From the NCBI GenBank assembly GCA_964017235.1, contig OZ024928.1:153784881-153848880 (forward strand): a stretch of 64,000 bases of DNA, given 5' to 3'. Positions within the stretch are counted from its first letter, which is position 1; each line of letters begins with the position of its first letter. The translations under genes were made by a program, and so were the position numbers. This stretch comes from Sabellastarte sp. h YS-2021. Lineage: Eukaryota > Annelida > Polychaeta > Sabellida > Sabellidae. The notes under the pieces are model-generated. The model ran no database searches, had not been told where the DNA came from, and saw nothing but the letters and a program-made list of their open reading frames with translations. Of the stretch, positions 9,161 to 18,907 are shown piece by piece.

Positions 9161-10728
9161 TTTCTCCTCAGCCAAAGTGGAACATCCCGATCTAGGCATG
9201 GTTTTAACCTGTCGTGATGTAACACATATGTCTTCTTCCTGTCTGCTATTCTGAAAAGCACTGGAGAAACGACCTCTACCACTAAGAATGGTCCCTTCCA
9301 TACCTTTTGTAATTTTGGACTTTGACCAACTTTTTTAGCGGAATCAAGTGTGTAAACTAAATCTCCGGCTTCATAAGATTGAGTTTTGAGTTTAAGGTCA
9401 TAATCCCTTTTTTGACGCATTTGAGATGACTCCAATGTGTCCCTAGCCAAAGTATGTACTTGTTTTAATATAGTTTTTAATTTAACTACATATTCAGCAG
9501 CGCTGTCATACTTCTGTTCTAGGCCCCCTATCATTAAATCAATCGGTAGCATAACTTCCCTACCAAGCATCATTAAGTTAGGAGTGAAACCAATATTCTG
9601 ATTAATGGTAGAACGGATTGCTCCAGCTAACTGCTGTAGGTGTTCATCCCACGTTTGTTGATTCCCACGTAAAAAACACCTAATTAACTGCAGTATTGTC
9701 CTGTTATATCGTTCTACCTGTCCATTTGAACGGGGTCTATACGGCGTTGTCCTAGTTTTAACAATTTGTAATAGATTACACACTGAAGTAAACAATTTTC
9801 CATCAAAATTTTTACCCTGGTCCGTATCTATTTCCAAAGGACACCCAAACCTTGAGATAAACCCATCAACCACACATTTTGCTACCTCTTCAGCCCCTTG
9901 GCGAGGAAGTGGAAAACATTCCAACCACTTGGTAAACTGATCTACAATAACAAGAACATATTGATTACCTTTTCTACTTGGCGTAAATGGTCCAAGAATA
10001 TCAATATGCACACGCTCAAGCGGTGCTCCTGCATGGTACTGTCCTAATGGAGCCTTTGGTTTCACAGTGGCCTTCTTGTTCTGGTTACAAGCACTACAAG
10101 ACTTAATAAATTGCTCGACATCATCAGTTAACTTATACCATGTATAGTGGCTTTTTATGCGAGCAATGGTTTTAGCAATACCCATGTGTCCAGTTAAAGG
10201 TATGTCATGGTTGAGTGACATTACTTTCTCTTTCAAACATTCCGGAATTACCAGTAACAATTTACCCCCTAATTGATCCTTCCAGTGATAATATAAAAGA
10301 CCATTTTGAAATGAAAGGTGTGTTTTGTTTCTATAAAAGTATTTAACATCCGGGCTACAAAGAAAAAGTTCATTTTGTTCAGGTTCAATGTCATTACTAA
10401 CCCAATGAATTAATTTATTCAAACTGGAATCAGCCAATTGGGCTTCCTGCAATTCTTGATGGGTATAACCAGACAACCAACTGTTTGGAGATTCATTCGG
10501 TCCATTCGACACAAGAGTTTTGATTGCTAACGGAACTACATCGTCAACATCCTCATTAAATCGAGACCATTGATTATGAGCTCTCGCACAGTACTTACAA
10601 CCTTTACATGGCAACTGGGACACTTCCGACCCGGCTTTATAGCAATCACAGAATGAATAGTCGTCAGGAATTCTCGACATTCCATCTGCATTCCCATGTT
10701 TGATTCCGGGGCGATGTACTACAGTCAT
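9130..10728 (-). CDS. Pol: integrase (with the end of RNase H)
   Basis: A 532-codon frame. It starts inside the RNase H/connection region (HRPGIKHGNADGMSR). Then follow the H2C2 zinc-binding module (H174, H181, C211, C214) and an rve catalytic core with D243 (HIDILG), D303 (DTDQG) and E339 (GQVERYN), giving exact DD35E spacing. The C-terminal part carries a GPF/Y-type motif (KVWKGPFLV), typical of Ty3/gypsy integrases. It inserts the cDNA and would produce the 4-bp duplication seen here. It is in the same frame as the RT ORF upstream, separated only by TAG at 10753-10755. The catalytic triad is intact, but the premature TAG and downstream frameshift probably inactivate the copy. Confidence 0.93.
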   Translation of the reverse strand: MTVVHRPGIKHGNADGMSRIPDDYSFCDCYKAGSEVSQLPCKGCKYCARAHNQWSRFNEDVDDVVPLAIKTLVSNGPNESPNSWLSGYTHQELQEAQLADSSLNKLIHWVSNDIEPEQNELFLCSPDVKYFYRNKTHLSFQNGLLYYHWKDQLGGKLLLVIPECLKEKVMSLNHDIPLTGHMGIAKTIARIKSHYTWYKLTDDVEQFIKSCSACNQNKKATVKPKAPLGQYHAGAPLERVHIDILGPFTPSRKGNQYVLVIVDQFTKWLECFPLPRQGAEEVAKCVVDGFISRFGCPLEIDTDQGKNFDGKLFTSVCNLLQIVKTRTTPYRPRSNGQVERYNRTILQLIRCFLRGNQQTWDEHLQQLAGAIRSTINQNIGFTPNLMMLGREVMLPIDLMIGGLEQKYDSAAEYVVKLKTILKQVHTLARDTLESSQMRQKRDYDLKLKTQSYEAGDLVYTLDSAKKVGQSPKLQKVWKGPFLVVEVVSPVLFRIADRKKTYVLHHDRLKPCLDRDVPLWLRRKKEQLITRAE

Positions 10729-10752
10729 ATCAAGCTGACTGAGTTCTTTTAA

Positions 10753-11841
10753 CTAACGGGCTAACTGTCCCTCGATATATTTGAATCTGAGCAGCCAAGT
10801 TAGACTGTTGTGATCAGTTCTTAACAGAAATTTACGACCTAAAAGGTAATGCCTGAACTGTCTTGTGAACCTAACTACGGCTAATAATTCCTTCCGGGTA
10901 ACACAATATTTCCGTTGTTCCGGGGTTAAGACATAGCTACCATAACAGATAACTCGTTCGTGTCCATCTTGAATTTGTGATAGCACTGCTCCAATAGAAT
11001 AATTTGAAGCATCGGTATCTAAAACAAAGGTATCTTCCGAATTTGGATAACCTAATATCGGTGCAGAGATCATTTTCTCTTTCAGCTGATCGAAAACTTC
11101 TTGTTCCGGTTCACCCCAGTAGAAAGTTGCACGACTACCGGTTAACTTATATAACACGGACGTTAGTTTAGCAAAATCTTGTATGTGTTCCCGATGGTAG
11201 TTCACAAAACCTAAGAATTGTTCAACTTCTTTTACCGATTTCGGTACAGGCCATGATTTCACACGCTGCACATTCTCCGGATTTACTGATACTCCATCAG
11301 AACTAACGACTCTACCGAGAAATAAAGTTTGTGTATGAAACAAACTACACTTTTTCGGTTTTAACTTAAGGTTATGTTTCCTAAATCTCTCAAAGGTTAA
11401 TTGGAGGTTTTTTAGATGATCTTCAAAGTTTTTCCCAAGAATAATTACATCATCAATATAAGCGAGTACCTTATCCCAAGTTAACCCATGCAACACAAAC
11501 TGAATTACTCTCTGAAATGTTGCAGGCGCATTACAAAGTCCAAAAGCCATTCGCTTATGTTCGAATAACCCAAACTTTGTAATAAATGCGGTTTTATGCC
11601 TATCTTTTTCGTCTATTTCGATTTGCCAGTATCCGCTGGCCATATCCAACGTTGAAAAATACTGGTTTCCAGAGAGTTGATCCATGCATTGAGAGATAGA
11701 TGGTAATGGAAACAAATCTTTTTTGGTTTTGGAATTAAGACACCTATAATCAATACAGTATCTTACGGTGCCATCTTTTTTCCTAACCAGAACTGGAGCA
11801 GAGGCCCAGTCTGAGGATGACTCAGTAATGACTCCTGTATC
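10753..11841 (-). pseudogene. Pol: reverse transcriptase and RNase H, 5' end cut by a hAT MITE
   Basis: From the MITE edge at 11841 the frame carries RT palm motifs: RPxxxxDYRxLN-type region, LDMASGY (first catalytic Asp), FGLCNAPATFQ and YIDD (two catalytic Asp), then the connection and an RNase H with DTDAS, the RKELLAVV glutamate and RTDHNSL. The ATG at 11715 is internal, not a true start. The frame ends at an in-frame TAG (10753-10755) where related elements usually have Trp in an LARW-type motif, so a TGG-to-TAG change is likely. The upstream RT portion lies beyond the MITE at 12348 and higher; removal of the MITE plus one target copy (506 bp) brings the two parts into the same frame. 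Confidence 0.92.
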
Positions 11842-12339
11842 TAGGGATGGGTCGGTATGAAAAATATGTAGATCGGGATGTCGCTAATGCAAAACCGTAC
11901 CGAATTCGGGACTCCGCGTTTTAGTTCACCCCAAACAAACATGGACGTTCTCTCAACGACATCGCAATAAAAGCTCATAAATGGACAAAATATGTGATAA
12001 AAACGTATAATGTCTTCATATTTCTGGTTTCTTTCTAATATTTTAAGTTTTCCTTTATTTATATGAGTTGACAAGCGAAATTGAGGTTATAAAGTGTCGT
12101 AACCAAAACATGGCAGTTCTGCTCAACGTAACGCTTAGTGCACTATAAAAGTCTGTAAATGGACGAAAATATGGGATAAAAGCTTATAATTTCTTCAGAT
12201 TTTGGGTATGTTTCTGATATTTTAACTCTTCCTTCCATTATATGTGCTGACAAGCGAAGTGGCGGTTGTAAAATCTCATCACGGTATTTCAGTAAAATGC
12301 TCTCGACACCGAGATACCGGACCTACCGACCCATCCCTA
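11842..12339. mobile_element. hAT-family miniature element inside reverse transcriptase
   Basis: A 498-bp insert has terminal inverted repeats TAGGGATGGGTCGGTA / TACCGACCCATCCCTA and is flanked by a perfect 8-bp duplication CCTGTATC (11834-11841 and 12340-12347). Eight-base duplications with TAGGG-type ends are typical of hAT transposons. It has no transposase. The interior looks like two diverged copies of a roughly 180-bp block, each with 'ataaaagc/gtctgtaaatggac' and 'tgacaagcgaa'. It splits the pol ORF. Confidence 0.9.
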
Positions 12340-12347
12340 CCTGTATC

Positions 12348-13290
12348 CAACATGAGTTTGAGGTTTTCCTCTTCCTCATTTTCGAACCCTAACGGAGTCC
12401 GTCGCATTGGCTGCTTGACCGGCCTCTCCTCTCCAGTATCTATGACATGCTTAATTTCAGTGAAGCAACCAAGATCATGGCCCCCTTTTGAGAAAATATC
12501 TTGGTATTGGATAAGCAAATCTTTGACCCGATTCGCCTTATCTTTGCCTAACCCTTTCATTGACCTCTCTAATAATCCTTGCAGGTGCTCTGGGAGTTGT
12601 TGATGACTTTCCAGTTTTTTAATGTGAATTGTTTCATCATCCAATATTGCATCTGGAGGAATCGCATATCCTAACACATGACCTTGACGAAGAACTATGT
12701 TTCTGTCAGTGTCATTCACTAACTGAATTGGTACGGATTCAGCGGTTCTCACCAGAAGATTGGGCAATAAAGCTCCTTTATTAGAACCACTTGATATAAC
12801 AACCATGTCTGTGTTCAATGGCATTTCACTTTTAACCATTATTCTTAACACAGTATTTGATGGGATATGAATTTTCTGATCAAGAATGATCTTATGAGTG
12901 TTAAATTCATCACCATCTGGTGTTTTTAAATGTGTCATATCTTGTTCAACTTTATTGAGAGTGAACGTGTATTTATTGAAATTCAAAACTGCGCCAAAGT
13001 TGCACAGAAAATCTATTCCAATAATTATAGGGTCTTTAATTGCTGCCACCAACATCTTCCATTTCATGGAAGGCTGACTATTGAAAGAGATTGGCACATC
13101 TTCTATCAACCAGCCATACAAATCCATGCTATCACTTATTCCTGATAACTTGTATTTTTTAGTTAGGAGAGGTTTGTTGGGTAATTTTTCATACACATCA
13201 AAGCTCATTAAGCAAACATCGGCACCTGTATCCAATAAAGCTGTGGTGTGAACACCATCAACTGTACATGGAATTAAGGCACACAAATTA
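12348..13290 (-). pseudogene. Pol: aspartic protease, linker and start of reverse transcriptase
   Basis: Below the Helentron boundary at 13290 the frame encodes a retroviral-type aspartic protease with the catalytic motif LLDTGADVCLM, a flap/core region including IIGIDFLCNFGAV (the hydrophobic-hydrophobic-G motif) and a linker, then the RT N-terminus (DIFSKGGHDLG, a common Ty3/gypsy lead-in). The open frame as it stands, 12279-13355, starts and ends in foreign DNA: the first about 22 codons belong to the Helentron and the last about 23 to the hAT MITE. The protease would be made as part of Gag-Pol after the -1 shift at 16301-16307. Confidence 0.9.
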
Positions 13291-13689
13291 TTAAGCGTCC
13301 CGCAAGGGACGCTTGTTTGTGTATGGGAGAGCTTCAGGCTCCGCCGGCTGCGCATTTTGTTTTCCTTATAACTCTGTAACCGTTAGGCGGATTCTTTTCA
13401 AATTTGGCAGGTTTAGGCAGTAGCCTTGGGGAATTTTTTTGAATATGCTGCAGTGACATTTCAACCAATCAGAGAGGTCACATGACCAAAAATGTCTTTT
13501 TTCGATGGGGAAGCTTGTCTGGATGATAACTTGAAAGGAATTTTATCAATTCACCTGAAACTTGGCAAATACATTCATTCTATTAAAATCTGGAAATCAT
13601 TAGATTTTGGCATTGATTGGTCAAGAAATGGCCGAGTAATTAATAATTAATTAATCATTACGAATTTTCCAAATAAGGAAAACACAAAA

Positions 13690-14620
13690 ATGCTTATATC
13701 TCGAAAACCGTGCTAGATAGAGCGATTTCGACGAAATTTTTTACCCACAGGGTATCTCTGCGGAGTAGTTTTCCCAATTTTCAAAAAAATTTTGTCTCAC
13801 CCAAAATGGCGGCCATTTTGAATTTTCGAAATTTTCGCAAAAATTGCAAAACACAAAAATGCTTATATCTCGAAAACCATGCTAGATAGAGCGATTTCAA
13901 CGAAATTTTTGACCCGCAGGGTATCTCTGCAGAGTAGTTATCCCAATTTTGAAAAAAAAATTTTCTCGCCAAAAATGGCGGCCATTTTGAATTTTCGAAT
14001 TTTTCGCAAAAATTGCAAAACATAAAAATGCTTATATCTCGAAAACCCTGCTAGATAGAGCGATTTCGACGAAATTTTTGACCCACAGGGTATATCTGCA
14101 GAGTAGCCATGCCAATTTTCAAAAAAATTTTGTCTCGCCAAAAATGGCGGCCATTTTGAATTTTCGAATTTTTTGCAAAAATTGCAAAACATAAAAATGC
14201 TTATATCTCAAAAACCCTGCTAGATAGAGCGATTTCGACGAAATTTTTGACCCACAGGGTATCTCTGCAGAGTAGCCATGCCAATTTTCAAACAAAAAAT
14301 TTCTCGCAAAAAATGGCGGCCATTTTGAATTTTCGAATTTTTCGCAAAATTGCAAAACACAAAAATGCTTATATCTCGAAAACCGTGCTAGATAGAGCGA
14401 TTTCGACGAAATTTTTGACCCACAGGGTATCTCTGCAGAGTAGCCATGCCAATTTTCAAAAAAATTTTATCTTGCCAAAAATGGCGGCCATTTTGAATTT
14501 TCGAATATTTGCGCAGAAATTGCAAAACACAAAAATGCTAATATTTCAAAAACCGTGCTACATAGAGCGATTTCGACGAAATTTTTTATCTTCAGGGTAT
14601 CTCTGCAGAGCAGCTATCCC
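13690..14620. repeat. Satellite array 1, about 5.5 units of 169 bp
   Basis: The phrase 'aaaatggcgg' recurs at 13803, 13972, 14141, 14310 and 14478, a period of 168-169 bp. Each unit also has 'cttatatctcgaaaaccgtgctagatagag' variants and 'cagggtatctctgcagag'. Diverged further units lie at about 15715-16060. Repeated minus-strand frames here are an artefact of the monomer. Confidence 0.92.
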
Positions 14621-14621
14621 A

Positions 14622-15700
14622 AAGAGCTTTTACTTGGTGAAGTTTCAGACCCATGGCTAATTATTCACCTACTCAAAATGAGTAAATGCGAATTATCTCT
14701 AAAAGTATTGCAGATAGCCAATTTTTCTCAAATAACTCATTCACCTACTTTTGGGAGAGCTTTCACTTGGTGAAGTTTCAGACCCATAGCTAATTACTCA
14801 CCTACTCAAAATGAGTAAATGCGAATTATCTCTAAAAGTATTGCAGATAGCCAATTTTTCTCAAATAACTCATTCACCTACTTTTGGGAGAGCTTTCACT
14901 CTGTGAAGTTTCAGACCCATAGCTAATTACTCACCTACTCAAAATGAGTAAATGTGAATTATCTCTAAAAGTATTGCAGATAGCCAATTTTTCTCAAATA
15001 ACTCATTCACCTACTTTTGGGAGAGCTTTCACTTGGTGAAGTTTCAGACCCATAGCTAATTACTCACCTACTCAAAATGAGTAAATGCGAATTATCTCTA
15101 AAAGTATTGCAGATAGCCAATTTTTCTCAAATTAATCATTCACCTACTTTTGGGAGAGCTTTCACTTGGTGAAGTTTCAGACCCATAGCTAATTACTCGT
15201 CTACTCAAAATGAGTAAATGCGAATTATCTCTAAAAGTATTGCAGATAGCCAATTTTTCTCAAATAACTCATTCACCTACTTTTGGGAGAGCTTTCACTT
15301 GGTGAAGTTTCAGACCCATAGCTAATTACTCACCTACTCAAAATGAGTAAATGCGAATTATCTCTAAAAGTATTGCAGATAGCCAATTTTTCTCAAATAA
15401 CTCATTCACCTACTTTTGGCAGAGCTTTCACTCTGTGAAGTTTCAGACCCATAGCTATTTATTCACCTACTCAAAATGAGTAAATGCTAATTATCTGTAA
15501 AAGTATTGCGGATACCCAATTTTTATCAAATACTCATTCATCTACTTGTGGGAGAGCTTTCACATGGTGAAGTTTCAGACCCATAGCTAATTACTCACCT
15601 ACTCAAAATGAGTAAATGCGAATTATCTCTAAAAGTATTGCAGATAGTCAATTTTTCTCAAATAACTCATTCACCTACTTTTGGGAGAGCTTTCACACAC
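14622..15700. repeat. Satellite array 2, about 8 units of 134 bp
   Basis: 'ggagagctttcac' recurs at about 14753, 14886, 15020, 15153, 15287, 15420, 15553 and 15686. Units are highly similar to one another. The same monomer forms the arrays at 25640-26220, 29130-29575, 35159-35590 and 37350-38630 in other Helentron-like elements. Confidence 0.93.
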
Positions 15701-16260
15701 GAAAATGAAAAATTGTGAATATCTCGGAAAAGCTATTTCTTGTGCTTTAATGCTCGGCGGGAGATATATACCATGGCAGTGGTCTTCACAAAAATTTTTG
15801 TCTCCCCAAAAATGGTGGCCATTTTGAATTTTCAAAGTTTTTGCAAAACACAAAAATGCTTATATCTTGAAAACCGTGCTATATGGAGCGAACTCAACAA
15901 AATTGTGGACCTGCTGGGTATCTCTGCAGAGTAGTCATGCCAATTTTCAAAATATTTTTGTCTCGCCAAATATAGCGGACATTTTTAATTTTTTTATTTT
16001 TTGCAAAACACAAAAATGCTTATATCTTGAAAACCGTGCTAGATAGAGCAGACTGCGCTGACTTTGGTTGCCACAACAGTATAAGGCTAGAAACGAAGCA
16101 TTTTCTTAATACTTTAGCACTCACCTTTATATCCTTTTCGGGACGCTTTGTTTTTGCTATGCAAAAACATTTTCTTTTTTTTTTGCGAGCGATCCTCTAG
16201 TTATAATTTGTTTTTTGCAGCTGTTGACATGCGTAAGACTGTCCACCTTTACACTCATTC

Positions 16261-16307
16261 AGGGGTAAAGCAGTGACTTCACGATCACCCCTTCTCAGTA
16301 GTTTAAA
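16261..16307 (-). promoter_or_regulatory. -1 programmed ribosomal frameshift signal between gag and pol
   Basis: In the gag frame the minus strand reads CCT TTA AAC TAC TGA. TTTAAAC (16301-16307) is a canonical X-XXY-YYZ slippery heptamer in the correct phase, six to twelve bases before the gag stop (TGA, 16295-16297). After slipping one base back, translation enters the frame that leads to protease. Eight bases downstream, AGGGGT pairs with ACCCCT, and GTGA pairs with TCAC inside it, giving the expected stem-loop. Site, phase, stop and new frame all agree. Confidence 0.85.
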
Positions 16308-18181
16308 GGCGTAAAATGGACTTGTTGTTTCCCACCTGCCACATTTTTTGGTGGTGGTGGACTCCTGACAGTTTTATAATTTGAACCTGGGGATCTCCTA
16401 GGAGACTCATCTGATGTATGCTCCTGTCTCTCTAATCCCCTAGATTGTCTGGATCTAGAATTTGGACTATCTTTGTCCCTTTGATCCTGTCTATAACGCC
16501 AATCCATGTTATAGGATCGATCATAGTCCTGCCTTTGGGAAGTCTGCCACCTGGGAGTATAGTTGTATCTGGGACTCCCTGGTGATGAGAAACGCTTCCT
16601 TCTGGGACAATCACGTACAAAGTGGCCTGGATCCCCACATTCATAACATCCGGGGTTCCTGCTTGGGGAATATGGACCACTCCTCTGAGGGCTCTGTTGC
16701 TTAGACATGACTTCTATGAGTTGTGTGATAGATTTGGTTAGGTCTTTGATTTCGGTTTCTGAGGCTGTGGTGGTTGACACCCTCGGCTTCTCATGGACCT
16801 TCCTTTTAGCAGTGAAGGTTCTCACTGATGGCTCATCAACTGAACTAGTTTCTGAAACATCAGAGTCGCTGTAAACCATTGGTTGCAAAGGCTTGACTTT
16901 CCTGACAGAGCCTTTCTTGCCAAGGATAGCTTTCTTCACTTGCTGTTCAGTCTTTACACAACTGTAAGCTTCTTCCAAAGTTGAAGGACGTTTCACACCT
17001 GCTGCAACAGCGGCGGCTTTGTCACGACAACCTTTCAGGAATGCCTCAATAAATAAGGAACTATGCAATTCCATCTGTTTGGAATCTGGATAGGCACTCA
17101 AGATCAACTTCTGTAAGCGAGCAAGATACTTCTCCAGATTTTCATCCTCACGTTGTTCAGTTGAAAGAATCTCCCATCTTATGGTTGATGGAGAATCATT
17201 TCTTTCAAAGAACTGCTCAAATTTCAGTTTTATGCCATCAAAAGTGTCTTTGACTGTCTCTGGGAGAACACTAAAGTATTCTGCCGCTTCTTTTCTGAGA
17301 CACATGGCGAAGGCGTCAGCTTTATCGAGCTCTGTCCATTGCATTCTTCTTGCATAAGCTTCGAATTGACTGACAAAACCTCGCCAGTAAGTTCCATCAA
17401 AAGACATCTTTGGCAACCTCAAATTCCTACTTCTGTGTACCGGCCTTCTTCCAGATGAGACCCGTTCATCAGATTCTGATGGACCCTGCGAGATGTACAC
17501 TCGTTCCTGATCACTAGATTGATCACTCCTACAGTCATCAGACTCCACATTTCTGTTAGGGATCCTAGGCGAATGATACTTCACCTGGTATTGTTTTGGC
17601 CTTGATTTGTATTGGGTTGGTGTCTGCTGGTTTACACCTTTACCCCCAATATAACGACCATCCAGTGTTTTGGAGTTTATAGTGTGCGTGATATTATCTA
17701 ATGCTCTGTACCGGTTAGATTGAACAGGTGTTGATGACCTGCAATGTTTTTGGAAAGTGAACTGCAGAACTTTAGGTTCAGATTTGTTGGACACCGAATC
17801 CCTGCAGTTAGAACCCATGGCCGTTACAGCTGGTTCCTTGCAATAAGTTTCGGTATTGGGTACATTCAAATTATGTGTAACAAGAGAGGCATAATTATGT
17901 GGTTCCAACAGATCTAATCCTGTCCACTCCAGGTCTTTTTCCCAACCTGAAGGCATGATGTAATCCTCATCAAAATTACATTTCATGCTATTTATACTGT
18001 CTTCTATTCTCCTTTTAAGAATTCCAGAACGGCTTTTGAAGTAGTCGTTCATGAAAGACAGATTCTGCTCCTTCATGGCCTGAGCCTTGACTAAGAGATG
18101 ATCTCCTTCTTCCTGCATGTCCCTGATGCGTCTGTTTTGCTCTTCATCTTCCCTGAGATATCTGACAAGGAATGACTCCTT
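16295..18181 (-). CDS. Gag: capsid and zinc-knuckle nucleocapsid
   Basis: Continuous with the frame above 18182 except for a TAG. The first about 220 residues are polar and probably disordered; next is a retrotransposon capsid-type domain (from about FVSQFEAYARRMQW to AYSCVKTEQQV) and a CCHC zinc knuckle CYECGDPGHFVRDC, followed by an Arg/Ser/Pro-rich tail. It packages the RNA and forms the particle. The ATG at 18118 is internal to a longer frame (codons upstream to the TAG read VRYLREDEEQNRR), so I take the segment from the stop. Ends TGA at 16295-16297, just after the slippery site. Confidence 0.88.
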   Translation of the reverse strand, partial: KESFLVRYLREDEEQNRRIRDMQEEGDHLLVKAQAMKEQNLSFMNDYFKSRSGILKRRIEDSINSMKCNFDEDYIMPSGWEKDLEWTGLDLLEPHNYASLVTHNLNVPNTETYCKEPAVTAMGSNCRDSVSNKSEPKVLQFTFQKHCRSSTPVQSNRYRALDNITHTINSKTLDGRYIGGKGVNQQTPTQYKSRPKQYQVKYHSPRIPNRNVESDDCRSDQSSDQERVYISQGPSESDERVSSGRRPVHRSRNLRLPKMSFDGTYWRGFVSQFEAYARRMQWTELDKADAFAMCLRKEAAEYFSVLPETVKDTFDGIKLKFEQFFERNDSPSTIRWEILSTEQREDENLEKYLARLQKLILSAYPDSKQMELHSSLFIEAFLKGCRDKAAAVAAGVKRPSTLEEAYSCVKTEQQVKKAILGKKGSVRKVKPLQPMVYSDSDVSETSSVDEPSVRTFTAKRKVHEKPRVSTTTASETEIKDLTKSITQLIEVMSKQQSPQRSGPYSPSRNPGCYECGDPGHFVRDCPRRKRFSSPGSPRYNYTPRWQTSQRQDYDRSYNMDWRYRQDQRDKDSPNSRSRQSRGLERQEHTSDESPRRSPGSNYKTVRSPPPPKNVAGGKQQVHFTPLNY

Positions 18182-18907
18182 CTAAGACTTCAGTTCAGAT
18201 ATTTCATGCACAGATGCATCAAGTACTTGGCAAACTTGTTCCTTCTCTTCAGTCTGAGCAGATTGTGCAGGTTGTGTCATTGCAGTCTTCAACTGTCGAA
18301 CATCAGAAGCTAATGTTTCCAGCTGTTCCTGATGACTGTGTCCTTCAGACTGCAAACTTTCAACACTGCAAGTCATGGTTCCAACTTGTTGTTTAAGTTG
18401 TACGATGTCACCCTGCATGGGCTGGCACGTCTCGTGTATCCTCTTATGGACGACTGTCAACTCTCGTGGCACTCTGACACGGAGTTGAGCGTCACTGTCA
18501 GACACCTTTGCGACATCCCCTCTAATACTCTGTTGGCTTGATTGGAAATTTTCACGAATAAGCGCAATTTCTCCTTCACATGCACTAATCTGTTGTTGAC
18601 AATTACTAAAATTGATCAATGATTCAGTGCTGTGTTGGTAAGTATCGGATCTAACTTTATCGATGCTTTGGTTCACTTTGCTGGTTTTTTCTCGAACCAT
18701 GGTTTTAACCGTGACCATGTCATTTTCAACTTTGTTTTTATGGTCTTCAAGTTCAGCTCGATTTTCAGCAACACTGGATTTGATATCGCTAATGGTGTGG
18801 TTGACACCCTCAATTTTGGCATTGAATTCGGATTTGCAATTTTCATGCGCAGTGTCTGCTGAATCCTTCTGAAGCCTGCGATACTTCCGAACGTAAATCG
18901 CAAACAT
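18182..18907 (-). pseudogene. Gag N-terminal coiled-coil region, part 2
   Basis: A heptad-rich, charged frame (repeated E/K/Q with I/V/L every 3-4 residues) that looks like a long coiled coil. It is in the same reading frame as the capsid ORF and ends at a single TAG (18182-18184). The upstream part continues in another frame (18843-19598) with overlap at 18843-18907, implying a one-base indel. Originally these were probably one Gag. Coiled coils at the Gag N-terminus could drive multimerisation; that is inference. Confidence 0.65.

Larger units (their letters stand above)
13291..16200 (+). mobile_element. Helentron-like non-autonomous element with two satellite arrays, inserted in pol
   Basis: The 5' end is a perfect hairpin: AAGCGTCCC, four bases, then GGGACGCTT (13293-13314). 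GGGACGCTT returns near the 3' end (about 16140-16148), the asymmetric inverted repeat of Helentron/HINE elements. It is followed by a GCAAAAA...TTTTTGC stem and a final CTAG (16197-16200) before T. There is no target duplication; insertion lies between T residues. The length, 2910 bp, is a multiple of three and the retrotransposon frame is continuous across the outer edges, so boundaries are well supported. It encodes no Rep or helicase. A related copy lies at 57494-58724. Confidence 0.75.

Noticed and set aside
13781-14660. Repeated frames of 70-140 codons on both strands with near-identical peptides
   Set aside because: They simply follow the 169-bp satellite monomer; start and stop positions shift with each unit.
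14622-15700. CRISPR-like regular repeats
   Set aside because: Units are contiguous 134-bp monomers without unique spacers, in animal DNA, inside a mobile element.
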